46,241 nucleotides of DNA from Sphingobacteriaceae bacterium (GTDB lineage Bacteria > Bacteroidota > Bacteroidia > UBA7662), in assembly GCA_013824115.1 (NCBI GenBank), contig PNNG01000002.1, positions 1 through 46,241 on the forward strand, in the 5' to 3' direction. The translations under genes were made by a program, and so were the position numbers. Each line of letters starts with the position of its first letter. The stretch's first letter is position 1. Below the pieces are notes generated by a model. That model worked only from the letters and a program-made list of their open reading frames with translations. It did no database searches and was not told the DNA's origin. Of the stretch, positions 1 to 7,962 are shown piece after piece.

Positions 1-197
1 ACTTGAGCAGCTACCAAATGGAGGTGTACGACCGCTGGGGCAAGCTCGTCTTCCTCAGCAACGACCTCAACCGCGGCTGGGATGGCACTTTCCAAGGCCA
101 AGACCTACCGCCGGGCAGTTATCCTTTTGTGATCAGGTATACGCCCGAAGACCGCAACCCAAGGGTAGAGAAGGGGGTGGTGAATCTGCTGCGCTGA
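1..197 (+). CDS. C-terminal end of a T9SS type B (gliding-motility-type) sorted protein, 5' truncated
   Basis: Only the last ~65 residues are in the window; the reading frame runs in from the left edge, with the first full codon at base 3. The visible part has the usual features of the CHU_C / gliding motility-associated C-terminal domain: a VYDRWG strand, then GWDGTFQG, then PPGSYPFVI, ending in a short basic tail. In Bacteroidota this domain is the signal for secretion and surface attachment by the type IX system. The passenger domain lies outside the window, so the protein's own role cannot be told. Confidence 0.85.
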   Translation, partial: LSSYQMEVYDRWGKLVFLSNDLNRGWDGTFQGQDLPPGSYPFVIRYTPEDRNPRVEKGVVNLLR

Positions 198-313
198 GCA
201 CAGTAGGATTCAAAGCCGAGCTTTTAGCGAGGTCCCGAGAGCTATGGCAATTCGGGATTCAATATTCGAAAGGGGTTTGCAGCTCGGCTGCAATGGAAGG
301 CCATAGCAAAAGC

Positions 314-542
314 GGCCCTGGAGGGGCCATATCTAGGTAACATGGAGCATGCCATATCGTAAAATGCACCCTGTAGGGGTGCTCTACAGAACCAATTGGA
401 AGCATCACCTCAAATCAGGATATCTGCGCCATCGGCCGCCGAAGGCCGAATGCAATTTGGTCCAATAGAGCGCCCCGACAGGGCGCAATTAAACGGGGGT
501 CGCACCTTCGGTGCTACCCAGAGACGACCCCTACAGGGCCGT
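314..542. repeat. Cluster of six short GC-rich hairpins
   Basis: Six stem-loops are packed in 230 bp: 314-328 (5-bp stem), 366-382 (GCACCC/GGGTGC), 432-449 (TCGGCC/GGCCGA), 470-486 (GCGCCC/GGGCGC), 502-514 (GCACC/GGTGC) and 524-542 (ACGACCC/GGGCCGT, one mismatch). Four of the six have a 5-nt loop. Similar hairpins recur at 39324-39343 and 39411-39427, so this looks like a dispersed REP-like family. Confidence 0.6.
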
Positions 543-652
543 TTTGATTTTTGGTGGGGTGGAGCTGATTCACAGGCCGAAAAATGACAGACAGCCATCA
601 GCCAATCATCTTTTGGCCGAACGCGGAACGCCAACCGCCGACCGCAGCCAGC

Positions 653-954
653 CGGCCCAGTCGGGCAATGTCATTAAGTTAAGGAAAATATGGGACGAAT
701 GAATGGTGGTTGGTTTTTCATAACGCCATGATCAGCGTCCTCCCGCGTAGCGGTGCCCTCTTTGCCGAGCAGGAGCAGAAAGGCTTCTAGCTGCACAAAG
801 CAAGGTTTTTGGAAGAAGAACTATGCAGCACAAAGGCCTCAATTCTCTGCGGCCCTCCGTGTTGAAAACCCCGGCACATCCGGGGTTAAAAAAAGCGGTT
901 GCCGCAGGCAAGCCGCACAATGGCTTAACTTAATGACATTGCCTGACGGGGCCG
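653..954. mobile_element. 302-bp inverted-repeat-bounded element, MITE-like
   Basis: The left end 653-683 and right end 924-954 are inverted copies of each other over 31 bp with two mismatches. The inner 20 bp (GGCAATGTCATTAAGTTAAG at 664-683 and its complement at 924-943) match perfectly. A third copy of the 20-mer with one change lies at 39206-39225. The interior encodes nothing recognisable. Size and ends suit a non-autonomous element, but no clear target-site duplication was found, so a MITE is an inference. Confidence 0.5.
867..887. terminator. Perfect hairpin AACCCCGG/CCGGGGTT
   Basis: An 8-bp perfect stem with loop CACAT is followed by an A-rich run on the plus strand. It lies inside the inverted-repeat element and far from any gene end, so it is more likely part of the repeat than a working terminator. 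The shape would still allow termination of minus-strand transcripts. Confidence 0.35.
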
Positions 955-1105
955 AATCTGGGTAGCCCCGCGGGCCACCCACAGGTTTCGGTAAATGCCC
1001 ATTCCGAGCAAAATGCTTGGTTTGTGGAAATCACACCCCTTCGAACAGCACAATTGCACCCGAAATTCCCGCTTTTACCGTATTTTCGCCCAGCAAAAAA
1101 TCAGC

Positions 1106-2089
1106 ATGAAGCTTAAAATTGGCGTTTTAGGAGCCGGTCACCTCGGCAAAATTCACATCAAATGCATTCTGCAATCACCCGAGGTGTATGAATTGGTGGG
1201 CTTTTACGATCCCAGCGATGAAAATGCGGCCAAAGCCATCGATGTTTTTGGGGTAAAACGCTTCCATCAGCTTGAGGAACTGGTAGATGCGGTGGAGGTG
1301 GTTGATATTGTAACGCCTACCCTGTCGCATTACGACTGCGCTGTATTGGCCTTGCGCAAATTACGCCATGTTTTCATCGAAAAGCCGCTTACCAATACGC
1401 TCGAAGAAGCGCGTCAATTGCTCAAAATTGCCAATGAAGCCAGGGTAAAGGTGCAAGTAGGGCATGTAGAGCGCTTTAATCCGGCCTACCTCAGCGCCAA
1501 GCCCTTTTTGCAGCAACCCATGTTCATAGAGGCCCATCGCCTCAGCATTTTTAATCCGCGCGGCACCGATGTGTCGATTGTACTCGATTTGATGATTCAC
1601 GACATCGACATCGTGCTGAGCTCGGTGCCTTCGGCCATCCGACACATCAGTGCCAGTGGCGTAAGTGTGGTTTCGCCCACGCCCGATATTGCCAATGCGC
1701 GCATCGAATTCGACAATGGCTGCGTGGCCAACCTCACCGCCTCACGCATGAGTATGAAGAACATGCGGAAAATGCGGTTGTTTCAGCGCGATGCCTACAT
1801 CTCCATCGACTTCCTCGACAAAGAGGCCGAAGTACTCCGTTTGGGCGAGCCGGGCGATTTGAGTCTGCCCCAGGCCATGGAAATTGATTTGGGTCCGGGC
1901 CGTGGCCACAAGGTCATCGGCTACGAAAAACCGGCCATCGCCGAAACCAATGCCATCCAGCAAGAATTAATCAGCTTTGCCGATGCAATTCACAAGGGCA
2001 CCAAGCCGTTAGTGAGTATTGAAGATGGGTTCAAAGCACTGGAAACGGCTTACCTCATCCTCCAAAAAATTGAGCGTAACCAGGCTTGA
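1106..2089 (+). CDS. Gfo/Idh/MocA family NAD(P)-dependent oxidoreductase
   Basis: This 327-aa protein starts directly with a Rossmann nucleotide-binding fold (MKLKIGVLGAGHLGKIH, GxGxxG type). The ATG at 1106 is chosen for that reason over an upstream in-frame extension. The family's EKP motif (FIEKPLTNT), which carries the catalytic lysine, is present around residue 92, and a MIHDIDIV segment lies in the substrate half. Family members oxidise or reduce sugars and related polyols; the exact substrate cannot be read. The next gene begins 5 bp after the stop and a sugar transferase follows, which suggests a role in making a surface-polysaccharide sugar or another envelope component. Confidence 0.85.
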   Translation: MKLKIGVLGAGHLGKIHIKCILQSPEVYELVGFYDPSDENAAKAIDVFGVKRFHQLEELVDAVEVVDIVTPTLSHYDCAVLALRKLRHVFIEKPLTNTLEEARQLLKIANEARVKVQVGHVERFNPAYLSAKPFLQQPMFIEAHRLSIFNPRGTDVSIVLDLMIHDIDIVLSSVPSAIRHISASGVSVVSPTPDIANARIEFDNGCVANLTASRMSMKNMRKMRLFQRDAYISIDFLDKEAEVLRLGEPGDLSLPQAMEIDLGPGRGHKVIGYEKPAIAETNAIQQELISFADAIHKGTKPLVSIEDGFKALETAYLILQKIERNQA

Positions 2090-2094
2090 ACCCC

Positions 2095-2961
2095 ATGATG
2101 CAGCGTTGTTTACTTTTGGCCGTTTGTACGGTTTTATCAGGATGCAGTCTTTTTTACCAAAAAGACCAGGGTGAGCCTGCCTATGTACACATTCCGGCCA
2201 TTGAATTGGTAACCAACGAAGCGCAAGAAGGCACCAGCAGCCACAACATCAGAGATGTATGGGTTTTTATAGATGGCAATGTACAGGGCGTGTATCCTTT
2301 GCCCACTACTTTTCCCATTTTGCGCGAGGGTGTGACCACTTTCAAGTTGAATTCGGGCATTGCAGTGAATGGTATAGCCGCTACCCGGGCCATGTATCCT
2401 TTTTACCAGCAGTTCGATACCACCATCCAATTGGTACGTGGCCGCACCGATACCATCAGGCCAACAGTGCGTTACAACAGCCAAATTACTTTTGGCTATA
2501 TGGAAGATTTTGAATCGCAAGGTTTTTCGTTGCGTACCACCGCACAAAGCGATACTACCTTTTTACCCCGACAAGCGTTGGCCCCCGGTGAAGCTTTTGA
2601 AGGGGTAGGGGCCATGGCCTTTGCGGTCGACAACCGAGCAGCGCGTTTCATGTGCGAAACCATACAGGCCTTCAATTTTCCGGGAGGTGGCGGAAGAGCC
2701 ATATTCCTCGAACTGAATTACCGCAACAGCATTCCTTTCGACATTGGCTTGCAAATCATTGAATCGAATGGACAGTTTTTCGATCAACCTTTGGTAACGC
2801 TGGCGCCTTCGGGCAATATGTGGCGCAAGCAATACATCAATTTTACGCCCTTTGTTCAAGGTCGCAGCGGTGTAACGTACCGGGTCATTTTTAGTGCCAG
2901 CCATACGGGCGGTGCCGATGCGGGCCGTGTCTTTGTCGACAACCTCAAACTGCTGTGGTAA
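2095..2961 (+). CDS. Lipoprotein with a predicted beta-rich C-terminal domain
   Basis: The protein (288 aa) opens with MMQRCLLLAVCTVLSGCS, a signal peptide with an LSGC lipobox, so it should be lipid-anchored in the envelope. The N-terminal half is beta-rich (IRDVWVFIDGNVQGVYPLP). The C-terminal half, from about YMEDFES, reads like a jelly-roll or carbohydrate-binding-like fold and ends in RVFVDNLKLLW. No catalytic motif is seen. Its stop overlaps the sugar transferase start by one base, so the two are translationally coupled. A role in surface polysaccharide handling is inferred from context only. Confidence 0.7.
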   Translation: MMQRCLLLAVCTVLSGCSLFYQKDQGEPAYVHIPAIELVTNEAQEGTSSHNIRDVWVFIDGNVQGVYPLPTTFPILREGVTTFKLNSGIAVNGIAATRAMYPFYQQFDTTIQLVRGRTDTIRPTVRYNSQITFGYMEDFESQGFSLRTTAQSDTTFLPRQALAPGEAFEGVGAMAFAVDNRAARFMCETIQAFNFPGGGGRAIFLELNYRNSIPFDIGLQIIESNGQFFDQPLVTLAPSGNMWRKQYINFTPFVQGRSGVTYRVIFSASHTGGADAGRVFVDNLKLLW

Positions 2962-4376
2962 TGCGGCGCAGGGCAGATACCTTTTTATACATTTTATTCG
3001 ATTGGTTGGCAGCCCTCTTGGCTTGGTTCCTGTTTTTTTATTACCGCAAGCTGTACATCGAACATGCTTTTTTTGGCGACGATAGTTATACCGATTTAGA
3101 TACCAATCTGATCAAAGGACTTGTTTTTTTGCCCATTGCCTGGCTGATTTTATACGCCTTAATGGGTACCTACAATGACGTTTACCGCAAATCGCGCCTC
3201 AATGAGTTGGGCACCACTTTTTTGGCCACCCTCATAGGCGTGGTGATATTGTTTTTTGCGGTCATCATCGACGACAGCATTGGCAACTACCGCAATTATT
3301 ACGGCAGCCTCACCACCATTTTTGTGTTGCACTTTGGCTTCACTTTTTTGATGCGCATGGTGCAGCTTACCCTCATTTCGAAGAGATTTCAAGCCGGAAA
3401 AATCACCTTCAACACCCTCATGATTGGCGATAACCAGCGTGCGGTAGAATTGCTGAAGGAAATGAAGAACCGCCGCAAGCCCTTGGGGAATCGGTTTGTA
3501 GGCTTTGTTCGTTTGAAACCCGGAAATGGCAAACACCTGCTCAAGCACATGCCCGAGCTGGGCACCCTCGATCAAGTGCCCGCTCTCATAAGAGAGCACC
3601 GGGTGGAAGAAGTGATTATTGCACTGGAGCCCGATGAACACCGCAAATTCAACGAAATTGTGAATACGGTGAAAGACGAAGGGGTGATCATCAAAATCAT
3701 CCCCGATATGTATGACATCATGCTGGGGCACGTAAAAATGGAGGAGATTTTCGGGGCCATCCTCATTGAGATTTACCCCGAAATCATGCCTGCCTGGCAA
3801 CAAACCCTCAAGAAGCTGCTCGACAAATTGCTGAGTGCGGTGGCCATCGTCTTGCTGAGTCCCGTGATGCTGTATTGTGCCGTCAGGGTACGGTTGAGTT
3901 CCCCCGGCCCCATTATTTACAGTCAGGAGCGCATCGGCTACAAAGGCAAGCCCTTTACCATCTACAAATTCAGGTCGATGGTGGTAGACGCCGAAGCAGC
4001 AGGGCCCGCCTTGTCGAGCGACCACGACCCACGCATCACCCGCTGGGGCGGTATCATGCGCAAGTGGCGCTTGGATGAATTTCCACAATTCTTCAATGTA
4101 TTCATCGGCGATATGTCGCTGGTTGGCCCAAGGCCCGAAAGGAAGTTTTTCATCGATCAAATCATGCAGGTAGCCCCGCATTACAAGCACTTGCTCAAGG
4201 TGAAGCCCGGTCTAACCAGTTGGGGACAAGTGAAATACGGTTACGCCGAAAACATAGAACAGATGGTAGAGCGCTTGCGATTCGATATCCTCTACATCGA
4301 GAATATGTCGCTGTTGGTTGATTTTAAAATCATGATTTACACCGTGCTCACCCTCATTGAGGGCAGGGGCAAATAA
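2961..4376 (+). CDS. Polyprenyl-phosphate sugar-1-phosphate transferase (exopolysaccharide initiating enzyme, WcaJ/WbaP type)
   Basis: This 471-aa membrane protein has several hydrophobic segments in the first ~150 residues, a Rossmann-like middle part (MIGDNQRAVELLKEM), then the bacterial sugar transferase domain. The domain shows the hallmark motifs SPGPIIYSQERIGYKGKPF, YKFRSM, LRKWRLDEFPQFFNV-type and MSLVGPRPE. Such enzymes move a sugar-1-phosphate from a nucleotide sugar to undecaprenyl phosphate, the first step of capsule or exopolysaccharide assembly. The ATG overlaps the upstream lipoprotein stop (TAATG). Confidence 0.92.
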   Translation: MRRRADTFLYILFDWLAALLAWFLFFYYRKLYIEHAFFGDDSYTDLDTNLIKGLVFLPIAWLILYALMGTYNDVYRKSRLNELGTTFLATLIGVVILFFAVIIDDSIGNYRNYYGSLTTIFVLHFGFTFLMRMVQLTLISKRFQAGKITFNTLMIGDNQRAVELLKEMKNRRKPLGNRFVGFVRLKPGNGKHLLKHMPELGTLDQVPALIREHRVEEVIIALEPDEHRKFNEIVNTVKDEGVIIKIIPDMYDIMLGHVKMEEIFGAILIEIYPEIMPAWQQTLKKLLDKLLSAVAIVLLSPVMLYCAVRVRLSSPGPIIYSQERIGYKGKPFTIYKFRSMVVDAEAAGPALSSDHDPRITRWGGIMRKWRLDEFPQFFNVFIGDMSLVGPRPERKFFIDQIMQVAPHYKHLLKVKPGLTSWGQVKYGYAENIEQMVERLRFDILYIENMSLLVDFKIMIYTVLTLIEGRGK

Positions 4377-4472
4377 AGCAAATGCCTGCCTTTGGCTTCT
4401 TTGGAGCAGTCCCGTTTTTGTTCCTATTTTTAACACATTCTACTCAAAAAGACTTGTAAATTGCCTTCCGGT

Positions 4473-5063
4473 ATGAGACGAGTCTTGGTGCTATTTGCAC
4501 ACCCCAAATTTGAAAAATCGCGCGCCAACAAAGCCCTGGTGCAGGCCATTGCGGGCTTGGAAGGCATTACATTCCACGATTTATACGAACGCTATCCGCA
4601 TTTTCAAATAGATGTGGCCTATGAGCAAAAGCTGTTGCAGCAGCACGACATCATCGTTTGGCACCATCCCATTTACTGGTACTCTTGTCCGCCCTTGCTC
4701 AAGCAGTGGATCGATTTGGTGCTCGAAATCGGTTGGGCCTATGGCAAGGGAGGAGAGCAGCTCAAGGGCAAATACCTGTTTAATGCGGTAAGCTCGGGTG
4801 GAAGTCGGGAAGTTTACCAACCCGAAGGCCGAAACCGCTTCAGCCTGCGTCAGTTCCTGGCGCCTTTCGAACAAACGGCCTGGCTGTGTCATTTGCAGTA
4901 TTTGCCGCCTTTTGCCGTGCAAGGAACCCACCGTTTGACGGAGCTCGAATTGGAGGAAGTTGCTTTGCAATATGCCCAAACCTTGAGGCAATTGCAGCAT
5001 GCCAGCGATGCTTCACTGTCGGAACTCAATGCATTGGAATACTTAAACGATTGGAAGGCATGA
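4473..5063 (+). CDS. NAD(P)H:quinone oxidoreductase, KefF/KefG-like
   Basis: This 196-aa flavodoxin-fold protein begins MRRVLVLFAHPKFEKSRANKAL, the FMN phosphate-binding entry typical of NQO/MdaB/KefF proteins. It carries HDIIVWHHPIYWYSCPPLLKQWIDLVL, the family's central motif. Its last four bases overlap the start of the Kef-type antiporter gene (ATGA). In enterobacteria KefF or KefG is the ancillary subunit of KefC or KefB, so the overlap strongly suggests the same partnership. The ATG at 4473 is preferred to an in-frame TTG four codons upstream. Confidence 0.88.
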   Translation: MRRVLVLFAHPKFEKSRANKALVQAIAGLEGITFHDLYERYPHFQIDVAYEQKLLQQHDIIVWHHPIYWYSCPPLLKQWIDLVLEIGWAYGKGGEQLKGKYLFNAVSSGGSREVYQPEGRNRFSLRQFLAPFEQTAWLCHLQYLPPFAVQGTHRLTELELEEVALQYAQTLRQLQHASDASLSELNALEYLNDWKA

Positions 5064-6925
5064 GCGGACATTTTCTCGAAAGTGCGCTGGTGTATTTAGG
5101 CGCTGCGGTGGTATGTGTACCGGTGGCCAAGCGGTTGGGACTCGGCTCGGTGCTGGGCTATTTGCTGGCGGGCATGCTCATTGGTCCTTTTGCCCTCGGG
5201 TTCATAGGCGAAGAAGGCGACGACATATTGCATATTGCCGAATTTGGCGTGGTAATCATGCTCTTTTTAATTGGACTTGAGCTGGAGCCCAAGGCTTTTT
5301 GGCGCATGCGCAAGCAAATTTTGGGCTTGGGCGGATGGCAAGTGCTGCTCACCACGCTTTTGTTTTGGCTGGTGGGAATGGCCTTGTGGCAGCTGAGTTG
5401 GAGCGCTGCTTTGGCCCTGGCTTTGGCACTCAGCATGAGCAGTACGGCCCTGGTGCTGCAAAACATGAAGGAGCAGGGGCGCATGAACACCGAAGCCGGC
5501 AAAAGTGCCTTTGCTGTTTTGCTTTTTCAAGACATAGCGGTAATTCCTATTTTGGCCCTGTTGCCTTTATTGGCAGTTGCGCCAGCCGTGACCGGAGCTG
5601 AAGAAAGCGGCTTGCTGGCCGGTTTGTCGGCCTGGTGGCAAGCCGCTTTGATTTTGGGGAGCATAGTGGCGGTCATTTTGTCGGGCCGCTGGCTCATCGT
5701 TCCACTGCTTCGGGTAGTGGCCCAAACCCGCATTCGTGAGCTGTTTGTGGCTTCGGCGCTCTTGCTGGTGGTGGCAGTGGCGGTGCTCATGCAAGCGGTG
5801 GGCCTCAGTGCCGCCTTGGGTGCTTTTTTGGCAGGGGTGGTATTGGCCAATTCGGAGTACCGGCACGCGCTCGAAAGCGACCTCGAGCCCTTCAAAGGAC
5901 TGCTGCTTGGCTTGTTTTTCATGGCGGTGGGCGCCTCCATCAACTTTCAATTGTTGCTCGATGATTGGCTCAAGGTATTGGTTTTGGTGCTGGGTGTCAT
6001 GGGCTGCAAAGGCATGATATTGGCCGCCATTGGAAAGTACTTCAAGTTTGGAACAGATCAAAATTTCATCTTTTCGTTCGGCTTGATGCAGGTAGGAGAG
6101 TTTGCTTTTGTACTCTTTGCATTCATGGGGCAGTTGGGCTTGTTGCCTGTGGCCGATTTACAATTGTTTACCGCGGTAACCGCGTTGAGCATGACCCTCA
6201 CGCCGGTGTTTGGACTGGTAAACGAGCGCTACCTATTGCCCAGGGTGGGCACTCAACAAAATCCACAAGCAGCCGATGTGCCCGAAGGAGGTAAACGCGT
6301 TATTTTGGCCGGATTTGGGCATTTTGGCTCCACCATTGGTCGATTGTTAAGGGCCAATGGTGTAGAGGCTACCATCCTCGATTATGATGCCGATCAAGTA
6401 GAACTGCTCCGGAAAATGGGCTTTAAGGTATTTTACGGCGATGCAACCCGCGAAGATTTACTGGAGCTAGCGGGTGCAGCAGAAGCAGAAATGCTCATTT
6501 CCGCCATTCCCAATGTGGAAACCAATTTAATTTTGGCCGAAATGGTACACAAGCACCATCCGCATTTGAAGTTTTTTGCGCGTACCCGCAACCGTTTCGA
6601 TGCGTATGAACTCATGGAGCAGGGTGTACAGCACATTTACCGCGAAACGCTCGATACTTCTGTACGCATGGGGGCCGAAATCCTACAGTCGCTGGGCTTC
6701 CGAGCTTACAGCGCACATCGCTCGGCGCAAGATTTCATGCGTTTCGACGAATCGGCCATGAGCCACCTCGCCCTCAAAAAGCGCAACATGAAGGAGTACA
6801 TCCAAAGTGTGCGTGAAACCATTCGTTGGCAGGAAGAGCTGCTTTTGGCCGATAAGGACCGTTCGCTTTCCGATCAGGACCACAGCTGGGACAGCGAGGC
6901 CATACGCAAAAACGTGATGGGATAA
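5060..6925 (+). CDS. Kef-type K+/H+ antiporter with RCK/TrkA-N domain
   Basis: The protein (621 aa) has about twelve transmembrane segments of the CPA2 sodium/hydrogen exchanger fold (LGYLLAGMLIGP, FLIGLELEP, FQDIAVIP, FLAGVVLANSEYRH) over the first ~380 residues. A cytoplasmic Rossmann RCK domain follows (RVILAGFGHFGSTIGRLL, ILDYDADQ, VFYGDATREDLLELAG). Kef systems release potassium and acidify the cell in answer to electrophile-glutathione adducts. Translational coupling to a KefF/G-like subunit supports this assignment. The sequence alone does not separate KefB from KefC. Confidence 0.9.
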   Translation: MSGHFLESALVYLGAAVVCVPVAKRLGLGSVLGYLLAGMLIGPFALGFIGEEGDDILHIAEFGVVIMLFLIGLELEPKAFWRMRKQILGLGGWQVLLTTLLFWLVGMALWQLSWSAALALALALSMSSTALVLQNMKEQGRMNTEAGKSAFAVLLFQDIAVIPILALLPLLAVAPAVTGAEESGLLAGLSAWWQAALILGSIVAVILSGRWLIVPLLRVVAQTRIRELFVASALLLVVAVAVLMQAVGLSAALGAFLAGVVLANSEYRHALESDLEPFKGLLLGLFFMAVGASINFQLLLDDWLKVLVLVLGVMGCKGMILAAIGKYFKFGTDQNFIFSFGLMQVGEFAFVLFAFMGQLGLLPVADLQLFTAVTALSMTLTPVFGLVNERYLLPRVGTQQNPQAADVPEGGKRVILAGFGHFGSTIGRLLRANGVEATILDYDADQVELLRKMGFKVFYGDATREDLLELAGAAEAEMLISAIPNVETNLILAEMVHKHHPHLKFFARTRNRFDAYELMEQGVQHIYRETLDTSVRMGAEILQSLGFRAYSAHRSAQDFMRFDESAMSHLALKKRNMKEYIQSVRETIRWQEELLLADKDRSLSDQDHSWDSEAIRKNVMG

Positions 6926-6933
6926 ATGCGCCG

Positions 6934-7581
6934 CTACTTCTCCTCTTGACGATTCCCTTTGGTGTAAAAGTAGCTCATGCCAGCCGCATGGTCGTCGAAG
7001 GTAAGGGGCTCCAGCTGGCGGTGTTTTTCGAACCAGGCAACCAAGGCAAAATCGCCAGCACTCATGCCCGTGTGTAATAGCGTAGCCGTCAGGAGCAGGG
7101 TTTGAATGAAAGGCGAAAAGCAAAAACAGAGCAGCAATGAGGCAACACCAATGAGTAAACAAGGAGCAAAGGCTACCCGCAAAAATCCACGCCTGCCCAA
7201 TACAAACTTATCGGCACCCGCAAAGAAGTAAAGCTTTTTCCAGTTAGCACCATAAAATAATTGATTGGCTCCCAGGCTTTTAAAGGCCATGGCATGAATG
7301 AACTCATGCAAAGGAATGAAGGCAAAGCTCAACGCAAAACCCAGTCCCAAAGCACCTAAAACATCACTTTCGGCAGGTAAAGTGGCTATGCGCACCGTGA
7401 GTGCCACCAAAAGCAAGGCGTTGATCAACCAAAAGGCCCACATGGTGTTCGATTTGCCTTTTAAATAGGGCTGTAAGAAGGGTACCAAATCGAGGTGCGA
7501 AAAGCTGCCTTGTAAGGTATAGCCCTTGCTTTCAAGAACAGCAGTAGGCAACTCGTTGTATTGTCCTTCGGGTGCTAGCAT
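6934..7581 (-). CDS. DUF3267 family putative zincin metalloprotease, membrane-bound
   Basis: This 215-aa protein has four hydrophobic segments and an HEFIH (HExxH) zinc motif in the second one, near residue 92, plus HTGMSAGDF near residue 167 that can give a further metal ligand. This matches DUF3267, a family of predicted integral membrane zinc peptidases of unknown substrate. It converges on the antiporter gene with only 8 bp between the stops. It has no other operon partner, so its job cannot be narrowed down. Confidence 0.8.
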   Translation of the reverse strand: MLAPEGQYNELPTAVLESKGYTLQGSFSHLDLVPFLQPYLKGKSNTMWAFWLINALLLVALTVRIATLPAESDVLGALGLGFALSFAFIPLHEFIHAMAFKSLGANQLFYGANWKKLYFFAGADKFVLGRRGFLRVAFAPCLLIGVASLLLCFCFSPFIQTLLLTATLLHTGMSAGDFALVAWFEKHRQLEPLTFDDHAAGMSYFYTKGNRQEEK

Positions 7582-7662
7582 ATCGCAATGATAGCCGCTA
7601 AAGTCAAACGAATGACAAAAAGCAGACTTAAAAAGCGTTAAACTTGTTTGAAATAACGTGGC

Positions 7663-7899
7663 ATGAAAAAACTCCTCATTCTACTTACCATTGCTTGCTT
7701 TTTATCATGTACCAAAGACTGCGCAGCCCCTCAAGGAACCTGCGCCGAGGTGCCACCCACGGGTGAGCTTTGCCTGGCCGCCTTCAACCGCTGGTTTTAC
7801 AATGCATCCTCTAATAAATGCGAGCAAATAGGGTATTCGGGTTGCAGCCAAAAGGGTTTTGCCACCCAAGCAGAGTGCGAGGCTTGTTTGTGTAATTAG
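7663..7899 (+). CDS. Small secreted or lipoprotein Kunitz/BPTI-like protease inhibitor
   Basis: The protein (78 aa) has a signal peptide ending in FLSC, a possible though imperfect lipobox. The rest closely follows the Kunitz fold: a Cys, PPTGELC, then RWFYNASSNKC, GYSGC, a GF pair and closely spaced C-terminal cysteines. Spacing between the main cysteines is 9, 15, 7 and 10 residues against 8, 15, 7 and 12 in bovine pancreatic trypsin inhibitor. The P1 residue, just after the second Kunitz cysteine, is Leu, which would fit an elastase- or chymotrypsin-like target. Kunitz domains are mainly known from animals. It stands alone, convergent with accA, with a shared terminator between. Confidence 0.8.
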   Translation: MKKLLILLTIACFLSCTKDCAAPQGTCAEVPPTGELCLAAFNRWFYNASSNKCEQIGYSGCSQKGFATQAECEACLCN

Positions 7900-7918
7900 C
7901 ATCGTGACTCAAAAAGAA

Positions 7919-7943
7919 AACCCCGATTCAATGAACCGGGGTT
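7919..7943. terminator. Bidirectional terminator between the Kunitz gene and accA
   Basis: AACCCCG and CGGGGTT pair over 7 bp, with further inner pairing (TTCA/TGAA) after one mismatch. A-rich sequence lies on the left and T-rich on the right. It sits between the two convergent stop codons, as expected for a two-way terminator. Confidence 0.75.
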
Positions 7944-7962
7944 ACTTTTAGTAATCGAAATT

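Larger units (their letters stand above)
198..1105. other. 900-bp gene-free block rich in dispersed repeats
   Basis: No convincing coding region is present; the short open frames have no start context or recognisable protein. The block holds a run of short GC-rich hairpins (314-542), a 302-bp segment bounded by inverted repeats (653-954), and a perfect 8-bp-stem hairpin at 867-887. The last ~100 bp before the oxidoreductase gene should hold its promoter; TATTTTCG at 1081-1088 is a near match to the TAnnTTTG box. Confidence 0.7.

Noticed and set aside
396..965. Open frames of 60-75 codons on both strands in the first intergenic block
   Set aside because: They run through hairpins and the inverted repeats, have no ribosome site or recognisable protein, and overlap one another.
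3159..4190. 343-codon frame on the minus strand within the sugar transferase gene
   Set aside because: It is a shadow frame of a well-supported gene on the plus strand and has a composition unlike real proteins (rich in His and Gln).
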